Assembly: GCA_964479465.1 (NCBI GenBank) | Contig: CAYZMG010000009.1 | Location: 21,730-85,729, forward strand | Direction: 5' to 3' | Source: CADCTB01 sp964479465 | GTDB taxonomy: Bacteria; Actinomycetota; Acidimicrobiia; Acidimicrobiales; AC-14 | DNA length: 64,000 nucleotides | In this document: positions 35,129-43,692 of the stretch, piece by piece | Layout: every line of letters begins with the position of its first letter | How positions within the stretch are numbered: the first letter of the stretch is position 1 | Notes under the pieces: model-generated | The model's database searches: none | The model's input: only the letters and a program-made list of their open reading frames with translations | What the model was told of the DNA's origin: nothing | Translations under genes and position numbers: made by a program

Positions 35129-36129
35129 ACGATGACCTGAGCGACATTGAGACCCGCCTACGGGCCACCTACCGCGCGGTGGCGGCGACGACGGCGCTGG
35201 ACGTCGAGAATCCGGGCGACGTCGCACTCCCGCCGGGGCCAAGGCGTGCACCTCGTCTCGTCGCCGCGCTGGCGACCTTGGGTGTGGTCACCACCGTCAT
35301 CCTGACGCAATGGAACGGACCACCGGTGACGACGCAGGTTGCGACGCAGCCGAGCAGGACAGATGCAGTCGGCGCAACCAGCACGACGGCAGAGGGGGCC
35401 GTCGAGCCGACGTGTGGTTCCCAGCTCCCCCGCCCGCTGGACCTTCCGGATGGCTACCAGGGGCCGCAGCGCGTCGCCTCCTCGGACCCAGGCCAGTTGA
35501 TCCTCGAGTGGACGTCGGCGACGGGCAGCATCGTGGCGCGGTGGCCCCCCGATCAGCAGTTCCAGCAGCTCATGGGCCAGCCTGCCTCCACCCCGGACGG
35601 GCAGCCGAGCGTCGGGGGCTCCGGCACGTTCGAGGGCAGGCAGACCCTGAACGGGGGCTACCGACGGACCAGCGTCTTCACCCTTCGCAACGTCGCCTCC
35701 GAGTGCCGGGGCATCCAGATCGACGTAGAGGACCGCGACGCCGCACAGGTCGACGACGGCATCGCCTGGCTGTCGAACAGAGGTCTGTTCATCTCCACCG
35801 TTCCACTCGTCGTCGCGTCGGAAGCGCGGTCCGGTGCACCTGCTGCGGTCGCCTGCAATGCGCCCGCTGGCGTGGCCGAACCCCCCAACCGCGGAGGCCG
35901 GGTCGGCCCGGGCCCGGCCTTCGCCGCCCCAGCCGATGCGCTCAAGGCCTTCGTGGACGCCGACTCGCCCCTCAGCCGGAACGGGTACCTGGAGCTCCGG
36001 CTCCCCGACGGTTCCATCGCCTACGCCAAGGAGCAGGAGGAGCGGCCAGGATCGTACGTGACCGTCGTCCACGTCGTCCCCACCGGCGCCGGCTGGTCGG
36101 TGGACCGCTGGGAGGCCAGTGGCTGCTGA
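35125..36129 (+). CDS. Membrane protein cotranscribed with the SigE-family sigma factor (putative anti-sigma)
   Basis: 334 residues. A short cytosolic part (MNDDLSDIETRLRATYRAVA) is followed by one membrane helix (~47-63, RLVAALATLGVVTTVIL), a Thr/Ser-rich linker and an outer domain of ~240 residues that includes a paired-cysteine strand (ASECRGIQIDVEDRD). No zinc anti-sigma motif is present. Its position directly behind an ECF gene, with an ATGA overlap, and its topology are those of a membrane anti-sigma factor of a different type. Function is inferred from context only. Confidence 0.65.
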   Translation: MNDDLSDIETRLRATYRAVAATTALDVENPGDVALPPGPRRAPRLVAALATLGVVTTVILTQWNGPPVTTQVATQPSRTDAVGATSTTAEGAVEPTCGSQLPRPLDLPDGYQGPQRVASSDPGQLILEWTSATGSIVARWPPDQQFQQLMGQPASTPDGQPSVGGSGTFEGRQTLNGGYRRTSVFTLRNVASECRGIQIDVEDRDAAQVDDGIAWLSNRGLFISTVPLVVASEARSGAPAAVACNAPAGVAEPPNRGGRVGPGPAFAAPADALKAFVDADSPLSRNGYLELRLPDGSIAYAKEQEERPGSYVTVVHVVPTGAGWSVDRWEASGC

Positions 36130-36137
36130 CGCCGCGC

Positions 36138-36944
36138 TCAGGATCCGCTGACGGCCGGCATCCCGGCGAGCATCATCTCGAGGGCGGCGTGATCGGGGCC
36201 GACGAAGGGGTCGGCGGCCGGCGCCATGGCCAGCGAGTCGAGGAAGAGGTCGAGCATGGCGCCGGGAGCGGGCGGCAGATGGCTGCTGCACACCATGGTC
36301 GGCTCAAGCGTCCGCAGCCCGTCGAGGGCGTGGCCGAAGGCGTTGCGATCGACGCGATGCACCCAGGGCGAGTCGATGGTCGTCCACCGGACCTGCCCGG
36401 CCTGCAGCTCGTCAGTGTCGAGTTCGGCAGCGTCCTCGGGGACTGCTGGTAGCAGCGCGCCGAAGCAATCGGAGCTGAACAGTATTCCGGAGCGGTCGTC
36501 CACGAAGCCGGTGGTGATCGGGTTGTCGAAGACGGGCGGCCTCACCGCCGTCAGCCGGCGGTCGCCGACCGACACCGACTGGCCGGGGTTGATGAGGTGG
36601 ACGCGGTCCATCGGCAGCGGTGCCGACGACAGTCCCATGATGCCGAGGCCGAGGAATGACGTGATCACCCGCAGCTGAGGGTTCGCCTGGAGCAGCGCAG
36701 CGAGGGAGCCGATGTGGTCGAAGTCGGTATGGGTCAGCCAGATCCAGCGCAGGTCGGCCGGGTCGATGACCGACGCCAGCGCGGTCATGAACTCGGGGGC
36801 GCCGGCCACGGTGCCGGTGTCGACGAGCACAGGCTCGGTGCCGTGCAGCACGAAGGCGTTGATGGCGATCGAGCCGAGGGCAGGGATGGCAGCGGTCGTC
36901 GAGATCACGTCGACGCCGGGCGTGGCGGTGAAGCACGTGGTCAT
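36138..36944 (-). CDS. MBL-fold hydrolase with flavodiiron-type metal motif
   Basis: 268 residues. A metallo-beta-lactamase fold with LVDTGTVAGAPEF and LTHTDFDHIGSLAAL. The metal motif is H-x-D-x-D-H rather than H-x-H-x-D-H, as in flavodiiron/ROO-type MBL domains, so an iron centre is possible. Later ligands would be in SGILFSSDCFGALLP and CSSHLPPAPG. No flavodoxin domain follows. The start is ATG 36944, in an ATGA overlap with the SRPBCC gene. The two may act together, in an unknown reaction. Confidence 0.85.
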   Translation of the reverse strand: MTTCFTATPGVDVISTTAAIPALGSIAINAFVLHGTEPVLVDTGTVAGAPEFMTALASVIDPADLRWIWLTHTDFDHIGSLAALLQANPQLRVITSFLGLGIMGLSSAPLPMDRVHLINPGQSVSVGDRRLTAVRPPVFDNPITTGFVDDRSGILFSSDCFGALLPAVPEDAAELDTDELQAGQVRWTTIDSPWVHRVDRNAFGHALDGLRTLEPTMVCSSHLPPAPGAMLDLFLDSLAMAPAADPFVGPDHAALEMMLAGMPAVSGS

Positions 36945-37477
36945 GACCGGGCCTCCTCCTGGTTCTCGCGCTGCGAAGGTGCGCTGCGGTGGTCCGCCTC
37001 GGCCGCGGCCTTGAGGCGCTGCAGCGTGGTGCGCATGCCCCTGAGCAACTCCTTGTGGCGGTTGGTGGGGACGTCGACGATGCGGGCCCAGGTCGGGATC
37101 CATCGCACGTGGTAGGACTCGGTGACTCGTGTGCGGCCGTTCGCCATAGGCTCGAACCGGTAACGCCACTCGGTCGACTCTCGTCCGCCCTCGTCGGTGA
37201 TGAAGGCGAACTCACGACCGGGATCGGCCACCAGCACCCGACCGTGGCGTGAGTAGCGGATGCGGCGCCCTGGCCCCACGGCGTTGTGCCCCATGAACGT
37301 GGTGTTCTCCACGGGCACGGTGACGTCGCCCTCCCACTCGACCCGCTCGCACTCCGGGCTCCACTCCCCGATGCGGGGCAGGTCGGAGACCATCCCGTAA
37401 AGCACGCCGGCGTCGGCCTCGATTTCGAGTTCGACGCTGTCCTCCGTCAACCACCACCGCTGGTTCCTCGGCGCCAT
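36941..37477 (-). CDS. SRPBCC-family (START-like) ligand-binding protein
   Basis: 178 residues from ATG 37477, which has GGGGAAGG about 6 bases upstream. It opens with WWLTEDSVELEIEADAGVLY, then GMVSDLPRIGEWSPE, the typical helix-grip start. ESTEWRYRFEPMANGRTRVT and a C-terminal amphipathic helix complete the fold. SRPBCC proteins bind hydrophobic ligands in a deep pocket and include polyketide cyclases and stress proteins. It is divergent from the tetR gene and shares a small intergenic region with a palindrome. Regulation by that TetR is likely (inference). Confidence 0.85.
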   Translation of the reverse strand: MAPRNQRWWLTEDSVELEIEADAGVLYGMVSDLPRIGEWSPECERVEWEGDVTVPVENTTFMGHNAVGPGRRIRYSRHGRVLVADPGREFAFITDEGGRESTEWRYRFEPMANGRTRVTESYHVRWIPTWARIVDVPTNRHKELLRGMRTTLQRLKAAAEADHRSAPSQRENQEEARS

Positions 37478-37516
37478 CAGCCCTTCCCCTTTCGTGCTCC
37501 CGTGCGACACCGGGTA

Positions 37517-37533
37517 AGCTAAGACCATTAGCT
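37517..37533. promoter_or_regulatory. Perfect 6-bp inverted repeat: candidate TetR operator
   Basis: AGCTAA (37517-37522) and TTAGCT (37528-37533) are separated by GACCA. It is AT-rich in a GC-rich context, lies 1 base before the TetR-gene ATG and ~40 bases before the SRPBCC start. This is the right place to control both divergent genes. Confidence 0.55.
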
Positions 37534-37534
37534 C

Positions 37535-38236
37535 ATGCTGTCAATAGGAACTTCTGCTACGATCATCGGTGTGGCATCGGTAGCCGTTGAGTCCAGCGCC
37601 TTCCCCCCCGATCGTCGGGCCCGGCGGCGCCAGGAGACCATCGAGGAGATCCTCGCCATCGCGGCCGACGTGATGGCCGAGGAGGGCGTGAACGGGCTCA
37701 GCCTTTCCGAGGTCGCCCGCCGGCTCGGGGTCAAGCCACCGTCGATCTACAAGTACTTCGACTCGATCATCGGCATCTACGACGCCCTCTTCGAACGGGG
37801 CCAGCAAGCGAACCTCGATGCCATGCGCGCTGCCATGAGGGGGGCCGAGCCGGGCCTCGACGCCCTCGCCGCCGGCCTCGAAGCCAGTGGGCGGTGGGCG
37901 GTCGACCACCCCGCCACGGCGCAGCTGCTGTTCTGGCGGCCGGTCCCCAGCTTCGAGCCGACCCCCGGGGCCATGGCCCCCAGCATCGAGATGGTCCAGC
38001 TCCAACGCCAGGCCCTGGCCGACGCGGTGGCGGCGAGGCAGCTCGGCGCCGGCGCCGACTCCGACGAGGCGCTGTGGGTCACATCCGTTTTCGTGAGCGG
38101 CGTCATCGGCCAGGCGATGGCCAACGAGCCGGGCTGCCCCTGGGGCGAGGGCCGGTTCAGCCCGCTGCTCCCCAAGCTCCTCGGCTTGCTTGCCGCCCTG
38201 TACCCCCCGACGCCCGCGCGCTCCCGCCGGTCGTGA
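37535..38236 (+). CDS. TetR/AcrR-family transcriptional regulator
   Basis: 233 residues. The N-terminal helix-turn-helix is in SLSEVARRLGVKPPSIYKYF (~55-75), preceded by QETIEEILAIAADVMAEEGV. The ligand-binding part is helical and contains FWRPVPSFEPTPGAMAPSIE. It is divergent from the SRPBCC/MBL pair with a palindrome in the shared promoter, so it probably represses itself and that pair until a ligand binds. The start at ATG 37535 is the first available. The conserved part begins ~25 residues later, and a downstream GTG could be used instead. Confidence 0.9.
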   Translation: MLSIGTSATIIGVASVAVESSAFPPDRRARRRQETIEEILAIAADVMAEEGVNGLSLSEVARRLGVKPPSIYKYFDSIIGIYDALFERGQQANLDAMRAAMRGAEPGLDALAAGLEASGRWAVDHPATAQLLFWRPVPSFEPTPGAMAPSIEMVQLQRQALADAVAARQLGAGADSDEALWVTSVFVSGVIGQAMANEPGCPWGEGRFSPLLPKLLGLLAALYPPTPARSRRS

Positions 38237-38332
38237 GGGGCCGGCGCAAGGGCGCGTCCACCTGAAGGAGTACAGGCGGGATACACCCAGGGGCAGATGC
38301 CTCGGTGTCCGCGGGGCCGTAACGTCGATGTG

Positions 38333-39547
38333 ATGAGACGGCTCTGGGTGCGCCTGAAGGGCACGAACCCGTTGGTCGTCGACTCGGCGCTGGCCGGGTT
38401 GCTGACCATTGCCGGGATCCTCACCCTCACGGCGCGCCCCACAGCCGAGAACCCCACACCGATCGACGTCTGGGCCTACCTGCTGGTGCTCGTGGGGTTC
38501 GGCGCTCTGGCCCTCCGCCGGCGGTACCCGATCGCGGTCCTGGTCGTGGTGACGGCGGCCGCCAGCGCGTACGTCCTGCGGGAGTACGTCGACAACGGCC
38601 TTCCGGTGATCGCCCTGATCGCCCTCTACACCGTCGCCAGCCTCGCCCCCCGGCGGCAATGGGGAGTGGCCGTCGCCGCCATCAGCGTGCTGCTCCTGGC
38701 CCTCACCCTGGTCGCAGGGGAGGATCTCAGTGCCGCCGACCTGGCCGGGAACGTGGCCATCTTCGCCATCGCCGCGGTGTTCGGCGACAGTGTCCGGACA
38801 CGGCGGGCATACACGACCCAGCTCGAGCTGCGGGCCATCGACCTGGAGGCCAACCAGGAGGCCCAGGCGCAGCGGGCGGTGGCCGAGGAGCGGCTGCGCA
38901 TCGCCAGAGAGCTGCACGACGTCGTGGCCCACGCCATGAGCGTCGTGGCCGTGCAGTCCGGCGTCGGCGCCCACGTCATCGATACCGACCCCGCCGAGGC
39001 CAAGCGCATCCTGGAGAACGTGAAGACGTCCAGCCGGATGGCGCTGAACGAGATGCGGCGGCTGCTCGGCGTCCTGCGCGACGAGGGCGACGGGCCGGTG
39101 TCGCGAGCGCCGGCCGCCGGCCTCGAGAGCGTGGACGAGCTGGCCGACGGGCTGCGCCTGGCCGGGATGAACCTGGCCGTGCGGGTCGAGGGGACGCGCC
39201 CGGTGGTCCCGCCCGGGGTCGACCTCAGCGCCTACCGCATCATCCAGGAAGCCCTGACCAACGTGCTCAAGCACGCGGGGCCGGCGACGGTGAAGGTCGC
39301 CATCTGCTACCACCCGGATTCGGTCACCGTCGAAGTCGAGGACGACGGCCGGGGCGCCTCAACGGCGCCGGCCGACGGTCAACCTGGCGGGGGCCACGGG
39401 CTGGTGGGGATGCGGGAGCGGGTCGCCGTCTTCGGCGGTCACCTCACGGCCGGCAGCCGGGTCGGTGGCGGCTTCCGGGTGGCGGCCACACTGCCTTTCG
39501 GAGGGCCGGCCTTTGAGCAGGTCTCCCCCAACGGGACGCAGCGGTGA
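38333..39547 (+). CDS. NarL-type two-component sensor histidine kinase
   Basis: 404 residues from ATG 38333. The first ~150 residues have about five hydrophobic segments with short loops. A dimerisation helix is followed by HisKA_3 (ERLRIARELHDVVAHAMSVV, His ~195) and a HATPase with DDGRGAS and GLVGMRERVAVFGG. Such DesK/LiaS-like kinases sense membrane or cell-wall state. Its end overlaps the response regulator by four bases, and an ABC/FtsX pair follows. Confidence 0.9.
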   Translation: MRRLWVRLKGTNPLVVDSALAGLLTIAGILTLTARPTAENPTPIDVWAYLLVLVGFGALALRRRYPIAVLVVVTAAASAYVLREYVDNGLPVIALIALYTVASLAPRRQWGVAVAAISVLLLALTLVAGEDLSAADLAGNVAIFAIAAVFGDSVRTRRAYTTQLELRAIDLEANQEAQAQRAVAEERLRIARELHDVVAHAMSVVAVQSGVGAHVIDTDPAEAKRILENVKTSSRMALNEMRRLLGVLRDEGDGPVSRAPAAGLESVDELADGLRLAGMNLAVRVEGTRPVVPPGVDLSAYRIIQEALTNVLKHAGPATVKVAICYHPDSVTVEVEDDGRGASTAPADGQPGGGHGLVGMRERVAVFGGHLTAGSRVGGGFRVAATLPFGGPAFEQVSPNGTQR

Positions 39548-40218
39548 TACGGGTTCTGGTCGCCGACGACCAGAACCTGGTGCGGGCCGGCTTCCGGGTG
39601 CTGATCGACTCCGCCGCCGACTGCTGCGTGGTGGCCGAAGCCGCCAATGGTGCCGAGGCGGTCGCCCTTGCCCGGGAGCACCGGCCGGACGTGGTGCTGA
39701 TGGACGTCCGCATGCCCGAGCTCGACGGCATTGCCGCCACCCGCGCGATCGTGGCCGACGCGCTGACGGCCGACACCCGGATCCTCGTCCTCACCACCTT
39801 CGATCTCGACGAGCACGTCTTCGACGCCCTCCAGGCCGGCGCCAGCGGCTTCCTGCTCAAGGACACCGACCCGGAGGACCTCCTGAACGCCGTGCGTGTG
39901 GTCGCTGCGGGTGATGCGCTCCTCTCGCCGCGCATCACCGGGCGGGTCATCGCCCAGTTCGTGGCCCGCCCCGGCCTGCCACCCGTGATCAGCGGGCGGG
40001 CCCTCGATCCCCTCACCGACCGCGAGCGCGAGGTGCTCGTGCAGGTCGGCCGGGGGCTGTCGAACGCCGAGATCGCCGAGGAACTCTATGTCAGCGCGGC
40101 CACGGCCAAGACCCACGTCAGCCGCATCATGGCCAAGCTGGGAGCGCGCGACCGGGTCCAGCTCGTGGTCATGGCGTATGAATCCGGGCTGATCAACCCG
40201 GGTACTCCCCCGGGATGA
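39544..40218 (+). CDS. NarL/LuxR-family response regulator
   Basis: 224 residues. The receiver contains VVLMDVRMPELDG (phospho-Asp ~54) and the Thr and Lys switch residues in LVLTTFD and FLLKDTDPEDLL. The output is a LuxR helix-turn-helix (LTDREREVLVQVGRGLSNAE and VSAATAKTHVSRIMAKLGA). It pairs with the upstream kinase. The GTG start overlaps the kinase stop. A likely target is the ABC transporter 60 bases downstream. Confidence 0.92.
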   Translation: MIRVLVADDQNLVRAGFRVLIDSAADCCVVAEAANGAEAVALAREHRPDVVLMDVRMPELDGIAATRAIVADALTADTRILVLTTFDLDEHVFDALQAGASGFLLKDTDPEDLLNAVRVVAAGDALLSPRITGRVIAQFVARPGLPPVISGRALDPLTDREREVLVQVGRGLSNAEIAEELYVSAATAKTHVSRIMAKLGARDRVQLVVMAYESGLINPGTPPG

Positions 40219-40277
40219 CCGGCCGAACCATCCTGTAGGGCGACGACGCGCCGCCGGCGGAGGACGAGGGTGGAGGC

Positions 40278-41051
40278 ATGACACTCCTCCGGAACTCTCC
40301 GCCGCCTGCTCAGCCAAATAGCCCGCCCGGAATCGCGGCACGGGCCGTGGCCGCCACCAAGGCGTACGGCAAGGGCGACAGCGCGGTGATGGCCCTCGAT
40401 GGCATCGACGTGGAGTTCGCCACCGGGGCCTTCACCGCCATCATGGGGCCGTCGGGGTCGGGCAAGTCCACCCTGATGCACTGCCTGGCGGGACTCGACG
40501 ACCTGACCACCGGCCAGGTCATGATCGGCGACACCGACCTCACCACGCTCAACGACAAGAACCTGACCATGCTGCGGCGGGACAAGATCGGCTTCGTCTT
40601 CCAGGCGTACAACCTGGTGCCGACGCTCACCGCCCTCGAGAACATCACCCTGCCGATGGACCTCGCCGGCCGCAAGGCCGATCAGCCGTGGGTCGATCAG
40701 GTGGTCGACACCATCGGACTGGCCGACCGCTTGAACCACCGGCCGAGCGAGCTGTCCGGCGGCCAGCAGCAGCGCGTCGCCGTCGGCCGGGCCCTGGCCG
40801 GCAGGCCGGAGATCATCTTCGCCGACGAGCCCACGGGCAACCTCGACAGCCGCGCCGGCGCCGAGATCCTCGACTTCATGCGCCGGGCGGTCCGCGAGCT
40901 CGGCCAGACCATCGTGATGGTCACCCACGACCCCGTCGCCGCCAGCTACGCCGACCGCGTGGTCTTCCTGGCCGACGGTCGCATCGTCGACGAGATCGTC
41001 GGCCCAACCGCTGAGTCCGTGCTCGACCGCATGAAGACGTTCGGGAGGTAG
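40278..41051 (+). CDS. MacB/LolD-type ABC transporter ATP-binding protein
   Basis: 257 residues. Walker A is GPSGSGKST, the Q-loop is FVFQAYNLVPTLTALENI (typical of MacB/LolD), the signature is LSGGQQQRVAVGRAL and Walker B is IIFADEPTGNLDSRAGAE. A GGTGGAGG Shine-Dalgarno precedes the ATG. It powers the FtsX-like permease whose gene starts 4 bases later. The role is mechanotransmission or export across the membrane; substrates of this class are often peptides or lipids. The two-component genes upstream probably regulate it. Confidence 0.93.
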   Translation: MTLLRNSPPPAQPNSPPGIAARAVAATKAYGKGDSAVMALDGIDVEFATGAFTAIMGPSGSGKSTLMHCLAGLDDLTTGQVMIGDTDLTTLNDKNLTMLRRDKIGFVFQAYNLVPTLTALENITLPMDLAGRKADQPWVDQVVDTIGLADRLNHRPSELSGGQQQRVAVGRALAGRPEIIFADEPTGNLDSRAGAEILDFMRRAVRELGQTIVMVTHDPVAASYADRVVFLADGRIVDEIVGPTAESVLDRMKTFGR

Positions 41052-41055
41052 GACC

Positions 41056-43614
41056 ATGTTCAAGCTGACCTACAAGGGCCTGTGGGCCCACAAACTGCGC
41101 TTCGCTCTCACCGGCCTGGCCGTCGTCCTCGGCGTCGCCTTCATGGCCGGGACCATGATCCTCACCGACACCATGGGCCGCACCTTCGACGGCCTGTTCG
41201 ACACGGCCAACAAGGGCGTCGACGTCGTCGTACGCCGCGCCGCCACGGTGGACGGCGGCCTGGAAGGTGCCGACGTCAGGGAGCGGGTTGACAGCGCCAC
41301 CCTCGCCCGGATCAGGGCCATCGACGGTGTCGACACCGCCGTCGGTTCGATCATGGGTATGGCCACGCTCGTCGCCCCCGACGGCAAGGCCGCCGCGGGC
41401 GGCGGCATGGGCGGGACCATGGGCACCAACTGGGTGGACGACCCCCGCCTCAACGCCTTCGCCATCGCCACCGGGCGTGCACCGCAGACTGCCGACGAGG
41501 TCGTGCTCGACCAGTCGACGGTGAACCGCGACGGCCGCAAGCTCGGCGACAAGGTGACGGTGCTGGCCAAGGGCGACCCGACGACTCTGACCCTCGTGGG
41601 CACGGCGACCTTCGGCGATGCCGACGGCATCCCCGGCTCCACCCTGGTGGCGACCACCGATGCCACCGCACAGACCCTCTTCGCCCAGCCCGGCGCCTAC
41701 GACTCGGTGGTCATCGCCTCCGACGGGACCCAAACCCCCGAGGCCCTCTCGGCCCGGGTTGGCACCGTTCTCGGGACTGAGCGGTTCGAGACCCTGACCG
41801 GTGCGGCCGACACCGCCAACAACAAGGCCGACCTCAAGCAGGCGCTGGGGTTCTTCAGCACCTTCCTGCTCGCGTTCGCCTACATCTCGCTGTTCGTCGG
41901 CATGTTCATCATCTACAACACCTTCTCCATCGTGGTCGCCCAGCGGTCCAAGGAGATGGCCATGCTGCGAGCCATCGGGGCCAGCCGCCGCCAAGTGGTC
42001 AAGTCGGTGCTGTTCGAGTCCATCGCGGTGGGTCTGGTGGCCTCGGCCGTCGGTCTCGGCGTCGGCGTGCTCATGTCATTCGGCCTGCGTACGCTCCTGG
42101 GCGCCGTCGGCCTCGAGATTCCGGGTGGTTCGGTGGTCATCACCCCGCAGACGGTCGTCACCGCGTTCCTGGTCGGGTCGGTCGTGACCGTGCTCTCCGC
42201 CCTCGCTCCCGCATTGCGGGCCAGCAAGGTGAAGCCGATCGCCGCCCTGCGGGACATGGCAGTCGACAGCTCCGGCGCTTCGCTTCGCCGCACGATCGCC
42301 GGCACGGTCATCACCGGTCTAGGAGTGACTGCCTTCGCCGCCGGCGTGGTCGGCAGCGGCAGCGAAGCCCTCGCCATGCTCGGCGTGGGTGCGGTCGTCA
42401 CCATCATCGGCGTGTTCGTGCTCGGCCCGGTCATCGCCCGGCCCGTCATGGGTGTCCTCGGCAAGCCGATCACCCGCCTGTCGGGCACCACCGGACGCCT
42501 AGCCGCCGAGAACGCCAAGCGCAGCCCCAAGCGCACGTCGGCCACCGCCTCCGCCCTCATGATCGGCGTGGCCCTGGTGAGCTTCATCACCATCCTGGCC
42601 ACCTCGACCAAGGCATCGGTGTCGGACACGGTCGGGAGGTCGTTGCGGGCGGACTACGTGATCGGCTCCGGCGGCTTCGGCGGCACCGGCCTCAGCCCCA
42701 CGCTGGGCGCTGGGGTGGCCAAGCTGCCCCAGGTGGCGGCGGTCTCGCCGGTGCGCTCGATCCCGGTCAGCATGGGGACGGGCTCCAGCAATGTCGTCGC
42801 CGTCGAGACGGCGACCATCGAGCAGCTCTTCGACCTCAAGGTCACCGCCGGCCGGATCGGTGACGTGGCCGGCGCCTCGGTCGCCGTCAGAACCACGAAG
42901 GCCGCGGATGAGGGCCTTGCCCTTGGAGACACGGTGCGGATGACCTTCGCTCGCACCGGCGAGGTCGAGCTCACGGTCCGGGCCTTCTTCGACGAGATGC
43001 TGCCGAACGTCGCCGGCGACGGCTATCTCATCGGCATCGACACCTACGAGGCCAACGTCACCGACCATTCCGACCTGCAGCTGTTCGTCAAGGTCGCCGA
43101 AGGGGTCGACCCGGCCCAGTCGTCAGCAGCACTGGAGTCGGCGCTCGCCGCGTGGCCCAACGCCGACCTGCAGGACCAGGCCGCCTTCAAGGCGAGCATC
43201 ACCGGGGAGATCGACATGATCCTCAACCTGATCTACGGCCTGCTGGCCCTGGCCGTGGTCATCGCCCTCATCGGTATCGCCAACACCCTGGCCCTGTCGG
43301 TCCACGAGCGCCGGCGGGAGCTGGGCCTGCTGCGGGCCGTCGGGATGACCCGGCCCCAGGTACGAAGCTCGATCCGGTGGGAATCGGTGATGATCGCCCT
43401 CTTCGGTACCGCCCTGGGCTTCTTTCTGGCCCTCGCCGGCTCGTGGGGGATCGTCACGGCCATCTCGGAGGACCAGGCCATGAGCCTCAGCGTCCCGCCG
43501 GTGCAGATGATCGTCATCGTCACGCTGGCGGCGATCGCCGGGGTGGTCGCCGCGGTCGGCCCCGCCCGCCGGGCAGCCAAGCTCGACATCCTGGATGCCA
43601 TCGCCAGCCAGTGA
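41056..43614 (+). CDS. FtsX-like ABC transporter permease
   Basis: 852 residues with a double MacB-type architecture: an N-terminal helix, an extracytoplasmic domain (~45-260), three helices, a central helix region, a second outer domain (~530-720) and three C-terminal helices. IYNTFSIVVAQRSKEMAMLR with AIGASRRQVVKSVLFE is the FtsX signature, repeated later as ALSVHERRRELGLLRAVGMT. This long form is usual in actinobacteria. It works with the ATPase gene just upstream. Confidence 0.9.
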   Translation: MFKLTYKGLWAHKLRFALTGLAVVLGVAFMAGTMILTDTMGRTFDGLFDTANKGVDVVVRRAATVDGGLEGADVRERVDSATLARIRAIDGVDTAVGSIMGMATLVAPDGKAAAGGGMGGTMGTNWVDDPRLNAFAIATGRAPQTADEVVLDQSTVNRDGRKLGDKVTVLAKGDPTTLTLVGTATFGDADGIPGSTLVATTDATAQTLFAQPGAYDSVVIASDGTQTPEALSARVGTVLGTERFETLTGAADTANNKADLKQALGFFSTFLLAFAYISLFVGMFIIYNTFSIVVAQRSKEMAMLRAIGASRRQVVKSVLFESIAVGLVASAVGLGVGVLMSFGLRTLLGAVGLEIPGGSVVITPQTVVTAFLVGSVVTVLSALAPALRASKVKPIAALRDMAVDSSGASLRRTIAGTVITGLGVTAFAAGVVGSGSEALAMLGVGAVVTIIGVFVLGPVIARPVMGVLGKPITRLSGTTGRLAAENAKRSPKRTSATASALMIGVALVSFITILATSTKASVSDTVGRSLRADYVIGSGGFGGTGLSPTLGAGVAKLPQVAAVSPVRSIPVSMGTGSSNVVAVETATIEQLFDLKVTAGRIGDVAGASVAVRTTKAADEGLALGDTVRMTFARTGEVELTVRAFFDEMLPNVAGDGYLIGIDTYEANVTDHSDLQLFVKVAEGVDPAQSSAALESALAAWPNADLQDQAAFKASITGEIDMILNLIYGLLALAVVIALIGIANTLALSVHERRRELGLLRAVGMTRPQVRSSIRWESVMIALFGTALGFFLALAGSWGIVTAISEDQAMSLSVPPVQMIVIVTLAAIAGVVAAVGPARRAAKLDILDAIASQ

Positions 43615-43692
43615 CACCCTCCGCCGCCATGGAGAACATACCGCGAGGGAGGGGGCTTGCCGCAAGCGACCCAAACGTGCTGACCATTGGGC

